Assembly: GCF_900155915.1 (NCBI RefSeq)
Contig: NZ_FTPO01000001.1
Location: 310,001-374,000, forward strand
Length of the DNA stretch: 64,000 bases
Direction of reading: 5' to 3'
Source of the DNA: Microbacterium sp. RU33B
Lineage (GTDB): Bacteria > Actinomycetota > Actinomycetes > Actinomycetales > Microbacteriaceae
In this document: piece after piece, positions 49,463 through 58,028 of the stretch
How the letters are laid out: the number at the start of each line of letters is the position of its first letter
Numbering within the stretch: position 1 is the first letter of the stretch
The notes under the pieces: generated by a model
Told to the model about the DNA's origin: nothing
Databases searched by the model: none
Seen by the model: only the letters and a program-made list of their open reading frames with translations
Made by a program: the position numbers and the translations under genes

Positions 49463-50428
49463 CTATCGCCCCGCGTAGGCCCGCCACAGGATGCGGGCGT
49501 GCTCTGCCTTCGCCCGAGCGACGCCGCGCTCGTCGCGGCGCAGGGCGCTGACCCACTCGATGACCCGTGCGCGGACGGCGTCGAGGATCATCCGCACGTC
49601 GGCGTGCCGCGCCGGCGGGACTTCGGCCTCCGCGGACGGCATCCGTCCGCGGCGAGCGAGTTCGCCGTCGAGGTGCCGCACGGTCAGTTCCGCGACGCCG
49701 ACCGCGTGCCCGTTGATGATGGAGTGCGCGGCGCCCTCGATCTCCCACCGCCAGGCATCCGGAGCGGCCGTCACGAGACGGGAGTGGAAGCGCCGCGGCG
49801 ATGTGCGATCGAACTCGCCGCGGATGAGGAGCGTACGCGCGCGGACGAGGCGGAGCCGTTCGGTGAGGCGGTACCTCAGCACGTGCGGCAGCACCGTGAG
49901 GAAGTAGACCGCGCCGCACAGCACGTACGCCGACAGGGCCGTCATCGCGAGATGGAACGATTCCCGCAGGGCGGATTGGAGGAAGCGGATCGCGACGAGC
50001 GCGATCGACGATTCGGCCTCGTTGATGACAGGGCTCACGAGTACCGCATGGGTGAGGTCGGACCGGCGGACGAGCACCTCGGTCACGACCTGCGTTCCCA
50101 TCGAATGCCCGATCAGGACGGGGTTCTCCAGCCCGTACCTGTCGAGCACGGCCTCGACCTGGTCGGCGAAGTACGACGTCGTGGGCTGAGCGTCACCCCT
50201 CGGCATCCCCGCGAAGCCCGGCAGATCCAGGGCGTACACGTCGCCGCGGAGCGCCAGGACGGGTGCCAGGAACTCGAAGTACGTCGCCGCGACGCCGACG
50301 CCCGCCACGAGGACGAACGCCCGGCCGGGCTCGGCGCCCGAGGTGGCCACGCGCGTCACGCGCGTCGTGGCCTCTCCGTCGCGGACATGCTCGACCGTCA
50401 CGTCTATCGCGTCCGGGAGGTCTGCCAT
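49463..50428 (-). CDS. Alpha/beta hydrolase
   Basis: A 321-residue alpha/beta-fold hydrolase. FVLVAGVGVAATYFEFLAPVLALRGDVYALDLPGFAGM is the core, the nucleophile elbow is GHSMGTQ, and the likely acid and base are in RGEFDRTSP and AAHSIING. The substrate is unknown. The start is uncertain: ATG 50428 has GGAGGG directly adjacent; the next in-frame ATG (50479) lies inside the TetR operator and lacks a Shine-Dalgarno. It is divergent from the TetR-regulated operon and may share its control. Confidence 0.83.
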   Translation of the reverse strand: MADLPDAIDVTVEHVRDGEATTRVTRVATSGAEPGRAFVLVAGVGVAATYFEFLAPVLALRGDVYALDLPGFAGMPRGDAQPTTSYFADQVEAVLDRYGLENPVLIGHSMGTQVVTEVLVRRSDLTHAVLVSPVINEAESSIALVAIRFLQSALRESFHLAMTALSAYVLCGAVYFLTVLPHVLRYRLTERLRLVRARTLLIRGEFDRTSPRRFHSRLVTAAPDAWRWEIEGAAHSIINGHAVGVAELTVRHLDGELARRGRMPSAEAEVPPARHADVRMILDAVRARVIEWVSALRRDERGVARAKAEHARILWRAYAGR

Positions 50429-50468
50429 CCCTCCATTTTCGCAGGCGACTGACGGGTCGAGAAACAAT

Positions 50469-50486
50469 AACTTCCGCATGGAGGTT
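50469..50486. promoter_or_regulatory. Putative TetR operator before the isomerase operon
   Basis: AACTTCCG-CA-TGGAGGTT, with 8-bp arms and two mismatched pairs. It has the same layout as 53205-53222 upstream of the TetR gene, and is 64 bases before the isomerase start and 41 before the hydrolase start. Confidence 0.65.
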
Positions 50487-50549
50487 TCTGATACTCTGAC
50501 ACCGGGCGGCGTCGGCTGCCCGCATCACGCGCATGAAAGGAAGGTCATC

Positions 50550-51374
50550 GTGGCCCTGCCCGAAGCCTCAGTCCAGCTCTACACACTCAAGGACGAGTTC
50601 TCCGCCGACATGGGAGGTTCGCTCGACAAGCTCGCCGAGATCGGGCTGCGCAACGTCGAGGCGTTCGACTTCGTCCGTCGACCCGACGAGATCCGCGCGG
50701 CGCTCGACGCCGCAGGCCTCGCCTCGCCGACCGGGCACGCGCCGCTGCTCTCCGACGAGCTGTGGACGCCCGATGGATCGATCCCCACCCCTGCGCCCGA
50801 GGTCGTGTTCGAAGCCGCCGCGAAGATCGGCATGAAGACCGTCATCGACCCGTTCGTCGCTCGCGAGCGGTGGTTCACCCTCGACGGTGTGGCCGACATC
50901 GCCGAGCGGCTCAACAGGCTCGTCGACGTCGCCGCCGGGTTCGGCCTCGAGGTCGGCTACCACAACCACGCCCAGGAGTTCGTCGCCGACTTCGACGGCC
51001 AGAGCGCCTATGAGCGCTTCGTCGCCCTGACCGACGAGCGCGTCGTCATCGAGCTCGACCTCTACTGGGCGCTGACCGGCGGCCAGGACGTCGTCGGCCT
51101 CGTCTCGCGCCTGGGCGACCGCCTCGTCGCCGTGCACGTCAAGGACGGCATCGCACCGGCGACCAATCCGTTCGGTCCGGATGCGGAGGCCTTCGGCTCC
51201 GAGAGCCTCGACCAGCGCCGCGCCGGTGAGGGGGAGGTGCCTCTCGCCGAGGCGCTGCGTGCCGCGACGGCTCTGAAGTACGCCGTCATCGAGTACGACA
51301 ACGCGCCGGGCGACGTCTTCGCCGACGTCGCCGCCAGCTACGCCTTCCTGCGCGACGGAGGATTCGTCCGGTGA
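50550..51374 (+). CDS. Sugar phosphate isomerase/epimerase (TIM barrel)
   Basis: A 274-residue xylose-isomerase-like TIM-barrel protein. ASVQLYTLKDEFSADMGGSLDKLAEIGLRNVEAF is the usual opening; EVGYHNHAQEF, VIELDLYWALTGG and VAVHVKDG supply the metal-binding Glu, His and Asp residues. Such enzymes isomerise or epimerise sugars or inositols, often with Gfo/Idh/MocA dehydrogenases. The GTG at 50550 follows AAGGAAGG; its stop overlaps the next gene. Expression is probably controlled by the downstream TetR via the operator at 50469. Confidence 0.9.
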   Translation: MALPEASVQLYTLKDEFSADMGGSLDKLAEIGLRNVEAFDFVRRPDEIRAALDAAGLASPTGHAPLLSDELWTPDGSIPTPAPEVVFEAAAKIGMKTVIDPFVARERWFTLDGVADIAERLNRLVDVAAGFGLEVGYHNHAQEFVADFDGQSAYERFVALTDERVVIELDLYWALTGGQDVVGLVSRLGDRLVAVHVKDGIAPATNPFGPDAEAFGSESLDQRRAGEGEVPLAEALRAATALKYAVIEYDNAPGDVFADVAASYAFLRDGGFVR

Positions 51375-52495
51375 GCGCCGTCGGAATCGGCGTCATCGGC
51401 GTCGGAGTCATCAGCGACACGTACCTGGAGAACCTCGCCTCGTTCCCCGACGTCGAGGTGCTCATCGTCGGCGACCTGCTGCTGGACCGCGCCCAGGCGC
51501 AGGCCGAGAAGCACGGCATCCCGGCCTTCGGCTCGGCAGAGGACGTACTCGCGCACGAAGGCGTCGATCTCGTCGTGAACCTGACGGTGCCGGCCGCTCA
51601 CATCGAGGTCTCGCGCGCCGCGATCGCCGCGGGCAAGCACGTCTGGACCGAGAAGCCCCTCGGGCTCGATCGCGAAGCCGCCGCCGAGCTGCTGCGCGAG
51701 GCGTCCGCGGCCGGGCTGCGCATCGGATCCGCACCCGACACCCTCCTCGGACCGGCCTTCCAGGCGGTGCGACGGGCGATCGACAGCGGAGTGATCGGAC
51801 GACCGCTCTTCGCGCAGACGGTGTTCCAGACGCAGGGTCCCGACCTCTGGCATCCGAGCCCAGCGTTCCTCTTCGCCGAGGGCGCGGGACCGCTGCTCGA
51901 CATGGGCCCGTACTACTTCTCCGCCCTCGTGAGCCTCCTCGGCCCGGTCGACCGGGTCTCGGCGGTGGGCACGAAGGCGCGCGAGGAGCGCGTCATCCAC
52001 GCCGGGCCCGACGCGGGCACCACATTCCCGGTGGAGGTCCCCTCGACGATCCAGATCGTGACGGCGTTCGAGCAGGGCGCGCAGGCGCAGAGCCTGCTGA
52101 GCTTCGACTCCGCGCTCGAGCGGCACGGCATCGTCGAGATCCACGGGACCGACGGCTCGATCGTCATCCCCGACCCGAACCGCTTCTCCGGACGCATCGC
52201 GTACGTGAAGCCGCTCGGCGTCATCCGCGACGGGATGTCTTTCGAGCAGGAGTGGATCGAGGTCGCGCACGACGACATCGAGGTCGGTCGGGGGATCGGC
52301 GCGCTCGACATGGTGCGCGCGATCGCCGACGGCCGCCCGCACGTCGCCTCCGGCGATCTCGGCTTCCACGTGCTCGACATCCTGCTGTCCGCTCAGGAGG
52401 CGGCTGCGACCGGACGCACCGTCACGGTCGAGAGCACGGTCGCACCCGTGCCGCTGCTTCCGGACGGGTTCGACCCGTTCGCCGCGACCCTGTAG
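51371..52495 (+). CDS. Gfo/Idh/MocA family oxidoreductase
   Basis: A 374-residue NAD(P)-dependent sugar or inositol dehydrogenase. The N-terminal Rossmann fold VGIGVIGVGVISDTYLENL is followed by VNLTVPAAH and the catalytic-lysine motif EKPLGLDR. The C-terminal domain contains LLDMGPYYFSALVSLLG. The GTG overlaps the isomerase stop (GTGA). Together they probably process one oxidised sugar, for example through 3-keto intermediates, but the substrate is unknown. Confidence 0.91.
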   Translation: MSAVGIGVIGVGVISDTYLENLASFPDVEVLIVGDLLLDRAQAQAEKHGIPAFGSAEDVLAHEGVDLVVNLTVPAAHIEVSRAAIAAGKHVWTEKPLGLDREAAAELLREASAAGLRIGSAPDTLLGPAFQAVRRAIDSGVIGRPLFAQTVFQTQGPDLWHPSPAFLFAEGAGPLLDMGPYYFSALVSLLGPVDRVSAVGTKAREERVIHAGPDAGTTFPVEVPSTIQIVTAFEQGAQAQSLLSFDSALERHGIVEIHGTDGSIVIPDPNRFSGRIAYVKPLGVIRDGMSFEQEWIEVAHDDIEVGRGIGALDMVRAIADGRPHVASGDLGFHVLDILLSAQEAAATGRTVTVESTVAPVPLLPDGFDPFAATL

Positions 52496-52506
52496 TCGTC
52501 CACATC

Positions 52507-52548
52507 GCCCGCGGGTCGGCCGGCCATCGTGCCGACCGGCCCGCGGGC
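52507..52548. terminator. Bidirectional terminator
   Basis: GCCCGCGGG (52507-52515) pairs with CCCGCGGGC (52540-52548), extended inside by TCGGC/GCCGA. It lies between the convergent dehydrogenase and TetR genes. Confidence 0.8.
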
Positions 52549-52562
52549 CTGTCGACGGGTCG

Positions 52563-53174
52563 TCAGGCCCGCGGGGCTCCCAGAAGCCGGTCGAGCATCG
52601 CCAGGGCGGCCTCGTGGTCGACGGTCGGCTCGAGGAGCCACTGCGCCTGCAGTCCGTCGGAGGCGGCGATCACGAGCGCGGCCACGAGCTGCGGATCGAG
52701 GTCGTCGCGGAGCTGCCCCTGCTCCTGCAGGCGCCGCACGCGGTCGCCCATCTCGACGCGCAGCCGTGCGAACCGCTCGGTGGCGAACCGCTGCGCCGCG
52801 GGGTGGTTGTCTTCCAGTGCGGCGGCCACCAGGGTCGAGTACAGCTGGACGAGACCCGGGATGCTGCGGTTCTGCTCGGCGGAGATGCGCATCATCTCGG
52901 CGGGGCTCACATCGGGGCGCGGCCGGTTGTCGCCGTCGGATCGCCGCTCGGACTCGCGGTACACCGCGACGAGCAGCTCGTCGAGCGAGCCGAAGTAGTG
53001 GGTCAGGGCGGCGTGCGTCACGCCGACCTCCTGCGCGATCGCGCGCAGGCTCGTCTTGCGTGCGCCGCGCTGGGCGAAGACCTCGATCGCCTTGTCGAGG
53101 ATCTCCTGCCGCCGAGCGATGCCCTTGGGATAGCTCCCCCGCGAGCGCGACGGTTCGGCGGGGGACTCGGACAT
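52563..53174 (-). CDS. TetR family transcriptional regulator
   Basis: A 203-residue TetR regulator. The N-terminal helix-turn-helix is RQEILDKAIEVFAQRGARKTSLRAIAQEVGVTHAALTHYFGSLDELL. The C-terminal ligand domain is of the TetR_C_6-like sort (RLQEQGQLRDDLDPQLVAALVIAASDGLQAQWLL). An 18-bp inverted repeat sits about 40 bases before its start and recurs before the isomerase operon, so it probably represses both itself and that operon. Confidence 0.93.
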   Translation of the reverse strand: MSESPAEPSRSRGSYPKGIARRQEILDKAIEVFAQRGARKTSLRAIAQEVGVTHAALTHYFGSLDELLVAVYRESERRSDGDNRPRPDVSPAEMMRISAEQNRSIPGLVQLYSTLVAAALEDNHPAAQRFATERFARLRVEMGDRVRRLQEQGQLRDDLDPQLVAALVIAASDGLQAQWLLEPTVDHEAALAMLDRLLGAPRA

Positions 53175-53204
53175 GCTCCGATGATAGCGAGGATCGGGTG
53201 CGAA

Positions 53205-53222
53205 AACCTCCGATTGGAGGTA
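53205..53222. promoter_or_regulatory. Putative TetR operator (autoregulation)
   Basis: AACCTCCG-AT-TGGAGGTA shares 14 of 16 arm bases with the site at 50469-50486. It lies upstream of the TetR gene only; the neighbouring gene ends here. Confidence 0.68.
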
Positions 53223-53237
53223 AATGGACCCGCGGAT

Positions 53238-54035
53238 TCAGGCGCTCGCCGACTCCTCCGCACGCGCGAGCTCGGACTTCCAGACGCGGAACGCGTCTTC
53301 GGTGCGGCCTCGACGCCAATAGCCGGAGATCGAGATCTGATCGCGTCCGAGTCCTCGTTCGACGAGGAGATGGGGGCGGATGCCGTGCATGACCTCCTGC
53401 GCCTCGCCGTGCACGAACGCGTGGACGCGTCCGTCGGGCCAGGGAAGGGCTCGGACGGCATCGATCAGGCTCTCGTCCTCCGACCGGTAGACGTACGACA
53501 CGGTGGCGTGCTCGGGGAGGCCGAGGGTGGGCTCGTCGCCGAGCCGGTCGACCTGGAGGACGACGCGGGCGACGGCATCCGGAGCGAGGGCATTCAGGGC
53601 GGCGTCGATCGCCGGGAGAGCCGATTCGTCTCCCACGAGCAGGTGCCAGTCGGCGCCGGGATCCGGCGCGTACGCTCCGCCGGGACCGTTGACCAGGAGG
53701 ATGTCGCCGGGCTCTGCGCGGGCGGCCCAGGGGCCCGCCACGCCCTCGTCGCCGTGGAGGACGAAGTCGATCGCGAGCGTGCCGGCCTCGAGATCGGGGA
53801 ACAGCGCCGTGTAGGTGCGTACGACGGGCATGTCTTCTGGCGGGATCGTCCCCCGGAGCGCGCGCACGTCGATCGGGCGCGGGTAGACGACGCCCGGCGG
53901 GGGGAAGACGAGCTTCACATAGCGATCGGTGAAGCGGCTCCCCGCGAAAGCGGACAGGTCGTCGCTGCGGAAGAAGATGCGCTTCACCGCGGGCGTGATC
54001 CAGTCGCTCCCGGTCACGATGAGCTCAGTGGTCAT
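53238..54035 (-). CDS. Siderophore-interacting protein (FAD/NADPH ferric reductase family)
   Basis: A 265-residue cytoplasmic flavoreductase of the SIP/ViuB family, which reduces ferric siderophores to release iron. The FAD-binding motif VVRTYTALF, the GPWAARAEPGDILLVNGPGG segment and the NAD(P) domain LLVGDESALPAIDAAL are in family order, with the C-terminal ISISGYWRRGRTEDAF. I chose the ATG at 54035, after GGGAGGA. No siderophore uptake genes are adjacent. Confidence 0.9.
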   Translation of the reverse strand: MTTELIVTGSDWITPAVKRIFFRSDDLSAFAGSRFTDRYVKLVFPPPGVVYPRPIDVRALRGTIPPEDMPVVRTYTALFPDLEAGTLAIDFVLHGDEGVAGPWAARAEPGDILLVNGPGGAYAPDPGADWHLLVGDESALPAIDAALNALAPDAVARVVLQVDRLGDEPTLGLPEHATVSYVYRSEDESLIDAVRALPWPDGRVHAFVHGEAQEVMHGIRPHLLVERGLGRDQISISGYWRRGRTEDAFRVWKSELARAEESASA

Positions 54036-54217
54036 GGGGTCCTCCCGGGCCGGATGCCGCGGATGACGCGACGTCTTCGAGCCTACGGGTGGGCCGGGGA
54101 GAAGGGGATCCGATGCGTCGGAGCGCATGTCGCAGGTCGCGGATAGGGTGGAGATATCGTTTTCTGCCGCAGTCCGCGGTGGAGGCATCCACATCACCGG
54201 CAATGAAGAGGTGCGAC

Positions 54218-54526
54218 ATGTCCGTCGTGGTCACCGCAGTCCTGCGTCCCCGAGCCGGCGAGAAGGAGGCCGTCACGGCCGTCCTCGCCGAGATCATCCC
54301 CCAGGTGCACCGCGAAGACGGCTGCCTGCTCTACGCGCTCCACGAGGCCGATGACGGCTCGCTCGTGTTCGTGGAGAAGTGGGAGACGGCCGAAGACCTC
54401 GCGGCGCACGGCGCGGGCCCGGTCATCGCCGATCTGAACGCGCGCATCGGCGATCTCCTCCAGGAGCCCGCGGCGGTCACCGTCGTGCGGCCACTCTCCT
54501 TCGGCGACTACCGGGGGACCGTCTGA
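54218..54526 (+). CDS. Antibiotic biosynthesis monooxygenase (ABM) domain protein
   Basis: A 102-residue ABM-fold protein. VVVTAVLRPRAGEKEAVTAVLAEIIPQVHREDGCLLYALHE and LVFVEKWETAEDLAAHG are typical. ABM proteins act as cofactor-free oxygenases on quinones or degrade small ligands; many are uncharacterised. GAAGAGG precedes the ATG. Its TGA shares the A with the ATG of the aldo/keto reductase, so they are coupled and may act on the same quinone or carbonyl. Confidence 0.88.
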   Translation: MSVVVTAVLRPRAGEKEAVTAVLAEIIPQVHREDGCLLYALHEADDGSLVFVEKWETAEDLAAHGAGPVIADLNARIGDLLQEPAAVTVVRPLSFGDYRGTV

Positions 54527-55518
54527 TGGCCATGCAGTACACGTCTCTGGGCCGCACCGGAACCTCCGTCTCGAGGCTCGCCCTCGGCACCATGAACTTC
54601 GGCGATCGCACGAGCGAAGAGGATTCGTTCGCGATCCTCGACCGCGCGCTCGAGCTCGGCATCAACTTCATCGACACCGCGAACGGCTACGGCGGCGCGG
54701 GCGGACGCGGGGTCACCGAGGAGATCATCGGGCGCTGGCTCACCGCTCGACCCGGTGTGCGCGACGACATCGTCCTGGCGACCAAGGTGCATTCGCCGAT
54801 GGTGGATCCAGGCCCCGACGGCGATGTCGTCAACGCCCGCGGCGCGTCGGCGTGGCAGGTGCGGCGCGAGGCGATCGGGTCGCTTCGGCGACTGCAGACC
54901 GACCGCATCGATCTCTACCAGTTCCACCACATCGATCGGCACATCCCGTGGCCCGAGCTCTGGCAGTCCATGGAGGTGCTCGTCGCGAAGGGCGAGGTCG
55001 TCTACACGGGCAGCTCGAACTTCGCCGCGTGGAACATCGCCCAGGCGAACGAGATCGCGCAGCAGCGCCACTTCCTCGGGCTCGTGAGCGAGCAGTCCCT
55101 CTACAACCTCGTGCAGCGCTCGATCGAGCTCGAGGTCATCCCCGCCGCGCAGCACTACGGCCTCGGCATCCTGCCCTGGTCGCCGTTGGCCGGCGGCCTC
55201 CTGAGCGGTCCGCCCAAGGGCGGCAATGCGCGCTCGTCCGGCAGCGCATCGGTGTCGGCGCGCGAGAAGCGCGCCGACCAGCTCGAGGCCTACGAGTCGT
55301 TCGCGCGCGAGCGGGGCTGGACGCCCGCGTCCCTCGGCGTCGCGTGGCTGCTGCACCGACCGGGAGTGACCGCCCCGATCATCGGCCCGCGCACGATCGA
55401 CCAGCTCGAGTCCGCCGTCGCCGCGGTCGACATCCGTCTCGGCGACGACGATCTCGCCGCCCTCGATGAGATGTTCCCCGGTCCCGGAGGGCAGGCGCCC
55501 GAAGCCTACGCCTGGTAG
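54526..55518 (+). CDS. Aldo/keto reductase
   Basis: A 330-residue (alpha/beta)8-barrel NADPH-dependent carbonyl reductase. SRLALGTMNFGDRTSEEDS, NFIDTANGYGGAGGRGVTEEIIGRWL (catalytic Asp and Tyr), LATKVHSPM (Lys), DLYQFHHIDRHIPW (His) and PIIGPRTIDQLESAV are present. It resembles AKR family members of the YajO/Gcy type. It starts at the ATG overlapping the monooxygenase stop. The substrate is unknown. Confidence 0.92.
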   Translation: MAMQYTSLGRTGTSVSRLALGTMNFGDRTSEEDSFAILDRALELGINFIDTANGYGGAGGRGVTEEIIGRWLTARPGVRDDIVLATKVHSPMVDPGPDGDVVNARGASAWQVRREAIGSLRRLQTDRIDLYQFHHIDRHIPWPELWQSMEVLVAKGEVVYTGSSNFAAWNIAQANEIAQQRHFLGLVSEQSLYNLVQRSIELEVIPAAQHYGLGILPWSPLAGGLLSGPPKGGNARSSGSASVSAREKRADQLEAYESFARERGWTPASLGVAWLLHRPGVTAPIIGPRTIDQLESAVAAVDIRLGDDDLAALDEMFPGPGGQAPEAYAW

Positions 55519-55528
55519 TCGGCCGCGG

Positions 55529-56083
55529 TCAGACGTCGAGCCCGAAGGTCAGGATCTCGATCCACCTGCCGGGCTCGACCTCGATCGACCTCTCGCGCTC
55601 GGGGAGACGTGCGAATCCGATCTTGGTGTAGAGCGCGTGGGCGCCGAACATCTCGGGGCCGCTGTTCATGATCACGCGGTGCGACCCCCGTTCGCGCGCG
55701 AGGGCGATGACATGCCGCGTGAGGGCTTCGCCGACTCCGCGCCCGCGCGCAGGCTGCGCCACAGCGAGCTGACGGAAGTCGGTCTCTCCCGGTTCGGCGA
55801 CCGGCGAGAGCGGGCGCCCCTCGGGAGCGACCCACACGGTTCCGAGAATGTCGCCGTCGGGCTCGACAGCGACCCAGACGTCGCCGTCGAGCACCCGCGT
55901 GGCCACATCGCGGAGCGAGGCCAGGTACGACTCGGACAGGTCGCCGTAGCTCGAGCTGTACGCCTCCGCGGTGACTCGTCCCGCCTCCGCGAACTCGTCC
56001 GGACGGACGAGCCGGATGGTGATGTCGGCGGGGGCGGCGGACGCGTCGGGAGCGGCTCGGTCGATGGCGTTGTCGCTGGGCAC
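55529..56083 (-). CDS. GNAT family N-acetyltransferase
   Basis: A roughly 184-residue GCN5-related acetyltransferase. The acetyl-CoA site is in TDFRQLAVAQPARGRGVGEALTRHVIALARERG, followed by NSGPEMFGAHALYTKIGFARLPERE. The frame is open about 170 bases upstream, but that part is not GNAT-like; I favour GTG at 56083, although the ribosome-binding site is weak. The acceptor substrate is unknown. It converges with the aldo/keto reductase gene and is divergent from a small hypothetical gene. Confidence 0.85.
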   Translation of the reverse strand: MPSDNAIDRAAPDASAAPADITIRLVRPDEFAEAGRVTAEAYSSSYGDLSESYLASLRDVATRVLDGDVWVAVEPDGDILGTVWVAPEGRPLSPVAEPGETDFRQLAVAQPARGRGVGEALTRHVIALARERGSHRVIMNSGPEMFGAHALYTKIGFARLPERERSIEVEPGRWIEILTFGLDV

Positions 56084-56213
56084 CCATCGACCGTACCCGG
56101 CTCCGGGGTGGGGGCGGCGCGGCATCCGGCCGGAGAAGCGCCTGTCCGTAGCACACGCCCCTCCGGGATGAAACCCCGGAACCATCTGGTCGCCGAGCGG
56201 GTAGACCAGAGAC

Positions 56214-56558
56214 ATGGACAAGATCACGTACGCGGGCGAGTCCTTCCTCACGGGCAGTGCGATCGCGCACGCGCTGCTGGACTACGCACAGGCTCTCGCC
56301 CAGACCGCCAGCTCGGCGATGGTTCCGATTCCGACCGTGGACGGAGCCGGGCAGCGTGTCCAGTCCGAGATTCTCCTGGGCCCCGCGAGTCAGATCCTGT
56401 CGACCACGGTCTCGTCCGAGGTGGCCGAGGTCGAGGACGCCGATCTCGTCGCACGACTGTCCGAAGCGGCGAACCGGCTGCGTCTGGACGGGCCGGCTGC
56501 GCCCCGCCCGCAGCTGGAGGACGCCGCCGCCGAGGAGTGGCCCGAGTACGAGTTCTGA
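56214..56558 (+). CDS. Small hypothetical protein
   Basis: A 114-residue acidic soluble protein I do not recognise. It begins MDKITYAGESFLTGSAIAHALLDYAQAL and ends in an acidic EEWPEYEF. Codon use is typical of the window and it is divergent from the GNAT gene, which supports reality. There are no membrane segments or signal. It resembles small conserved hypotheticals of Microbacteriaceae in style, but no function is assigned. Confidence 0.68.
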   Translation: MDKITYAGESFLTGSAIAHALLDYAQALAQTASSAMVPIPTVDGAGQRVQSEILLGPASQILSTTVSSEVAEVEDADLVARLSEAANRLRLDGPAAPRPQLEDAAAEEWPEYEF

Positions 56559-56570
56559 CGTCGGCGCCGG

Positions 56571-57494
56571 TCAGGACGGGACCGAGCCGCCCCAGATCGC
56601 GGCCGACCAGTCCAGCTGAGCGCCCGAGCACCAGACGTTCCCACTCGGGTAGCCGCGTTGCTGGGCCATGCAGTTGGCGAGGAGCTCGATGTTGCCGCCG
56701 AAGAGCGAGGCGTAGCCCCCAGAGCGCGTGAGAGACCCCCACATCCCGAACTGGCGGATGTGGGCGAGCTCGTGGGCCATGGCCCAGTGCAGGCGCGCGT
56801 TCGACCACGACGCGAGCGCCGGCGTGAAGCGGATGACGCCGGCCGGGAACGCGCAGGCCGCGGCCTGGACGCCGCCGCACGCGCCGTCGTACTGCTCGAG
56901 CGGAACGCCGCCGCCGCCGACGCGGTCCAGCGCGGCGCGCACACGGTCGTAGGCACTTCCCGACGACGGGAGGCGGGTGCCCGTGCTCGCGGCGGCCCCG
57001 GCGCCGGCGGCGCGGCGTGCGCGCTCTTCGGCGAGTCGCTTCTGCTCCGCGTCGTACGCCGCGACGGCGGTGGCGATCGTCGTCGTGGTGGTCACCACTT
57101 CGGCGGTGGCCGCCGTCACCACGGCGGGATCGGTGCGTTCGGCCTGCACGGTGTCCTGCAGGCGGCGGATGCCGGCGAGCTGCGCCGCCGTGTCCACCTT
57201 GCCTGCCGCCGACGTGAGGGCCGTCGACGCGCCGCTCAGGGCGGTGATGAACCCCGTGCGCGCATCCAGCAGCTGCTCGTAGACGACCGACGTCGCCCGA
57301 CGCTCCGAGAGGATGCCGGTCCACGCCTCGGAGTGCTGTTCGGCTCCGGCGAGGTGCGACTCCAGGCCGACGGCGATGGACTGCGCCTCGGCCAGACGGC
57401 TGACGAGGGTCGAGTTCTCCGCCAGGGCCGATCCGACCAGCACCGCCGAGACGCCCGCGAGGATGCCGATCATCCGGCGGGCCGCGGCATTCAC
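56571..57494 (-). CDS. Secreted/membrane protein with HExxH metallopeptidase-like motif
   Basis: A 307-residue protein. One N-terminal hydrophobic segment (MIGILAGVSAVLVGSALA) is followed by a long helical, probably coiled-coil region to ~190. The C-terminal domain has HELAHIRQFGMW, a zincin-type HExxH motif, plus conserved cysteines (DGACGGVQAAACAF, NCMAQQRG, NVWCSG). The GTG start overlaps the stop of the upstream small membrane protein (GTGA). Peptidase activity is inferred; the third zinc ligand is not clear. Confidence 0.78.
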   Translation of the reverse strand: MNAAARRMIGILAGVSAVLVGSALAENSTLVSRLAEAQSIAVGLESHLAGAEQHSEAWTGILSERRATSVVYEQLLDARTGFITALSGASTALTSAAGKVDTAAQLAGIRRLQDTVQAERTDPAVVTAATAEVVTTTTTIATAVAAYDAEQKRLAEERARRAAGAGAAASTGTRLPSSGSAYDRVRAALDRVGGGGVPLEQYDGACGGVQAAACAFPAGVIRFTPALASWSNARLHWAMAHELAHIRQFGMWGSLTRSGGYASLFGGNIELLANCMAQQRGYPSGNVWCSGAQLDWSAAIWGGSVPS

Positions 57495-57826
57495 GGCAGG
57501 AAGCCGTCGCGGGAGTCGAGGGCTGCCCGCTGCTGGTCCAGCACCGCCCGCAGATCGGCGACGCGGATCGCCGTGGCCGCGGCGATCCGCTGGGTCGTGC
57601 CGATGTCGGCGGCCAGAGAGCGATTCGCGCTCTCGCGCACCGAGATCGACGACTCCAGCCGTGCGTTGGTCGTCTCGAGCGCCGTCAGGCCGAGGGTCGT
57701 GAGCACGACGATCGCCGCCGCGAGGAGCAGCGGCACTGCGCGGGTGCGCAGGCGGAGCCGGGTCAGGGCGATCGGGCGGGGGAGCGCGGGAGAGAGTCCG
57801 CTGAGGGGGAAGGACGCGTGCGCCAT
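57491..57826 (-). CDS. Small single-pass membrane protein
   Basis: A 111-residue protein with a basic N-terminal region, one hydrophobic helix (AVPLLLAAAIVVLTTLGLTAL, about 30-50) and an extracytoplasmic helical tail (SSISVRESANRSLAADIGTTQRIAAATAI). GGAGG lies six bases before the ATG. Its stop overlaps the GTG of the HExxH protein, whose N-terminal layout is similar, so the two may interact through their coiled regions. Function unknown. Confidence 0.75.
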   Translation of the reverse strand: MAHASFPLSGLSPALPRPIALTRLRLRTRAVPLLLAAAIVVLTTLGLTALETTNARLESSISVRESANRSLAADIGTTQRIAAATAIRVADLRAVLDQQRAALDSRDGFLP

Positions 57827-58028
57827 GTCTGCCTCCGGGGGATGGGAGACGCTGCACAGGTGCCGGCTCGACGCATGGAGAGCGCGAACCGAGGGGTTCG
57901 CGCTTCAGGCGCCGAGGGGGATTCCGACGGCCTGGCTCGTTCGGGGGATGGGGCTGAGGGGCTTTCGTATCGAGGGTGTTGGGCGAAACACTATCGTGTG
58001 CGGCCCGATCTGCGCGGCACGGCGGTAT

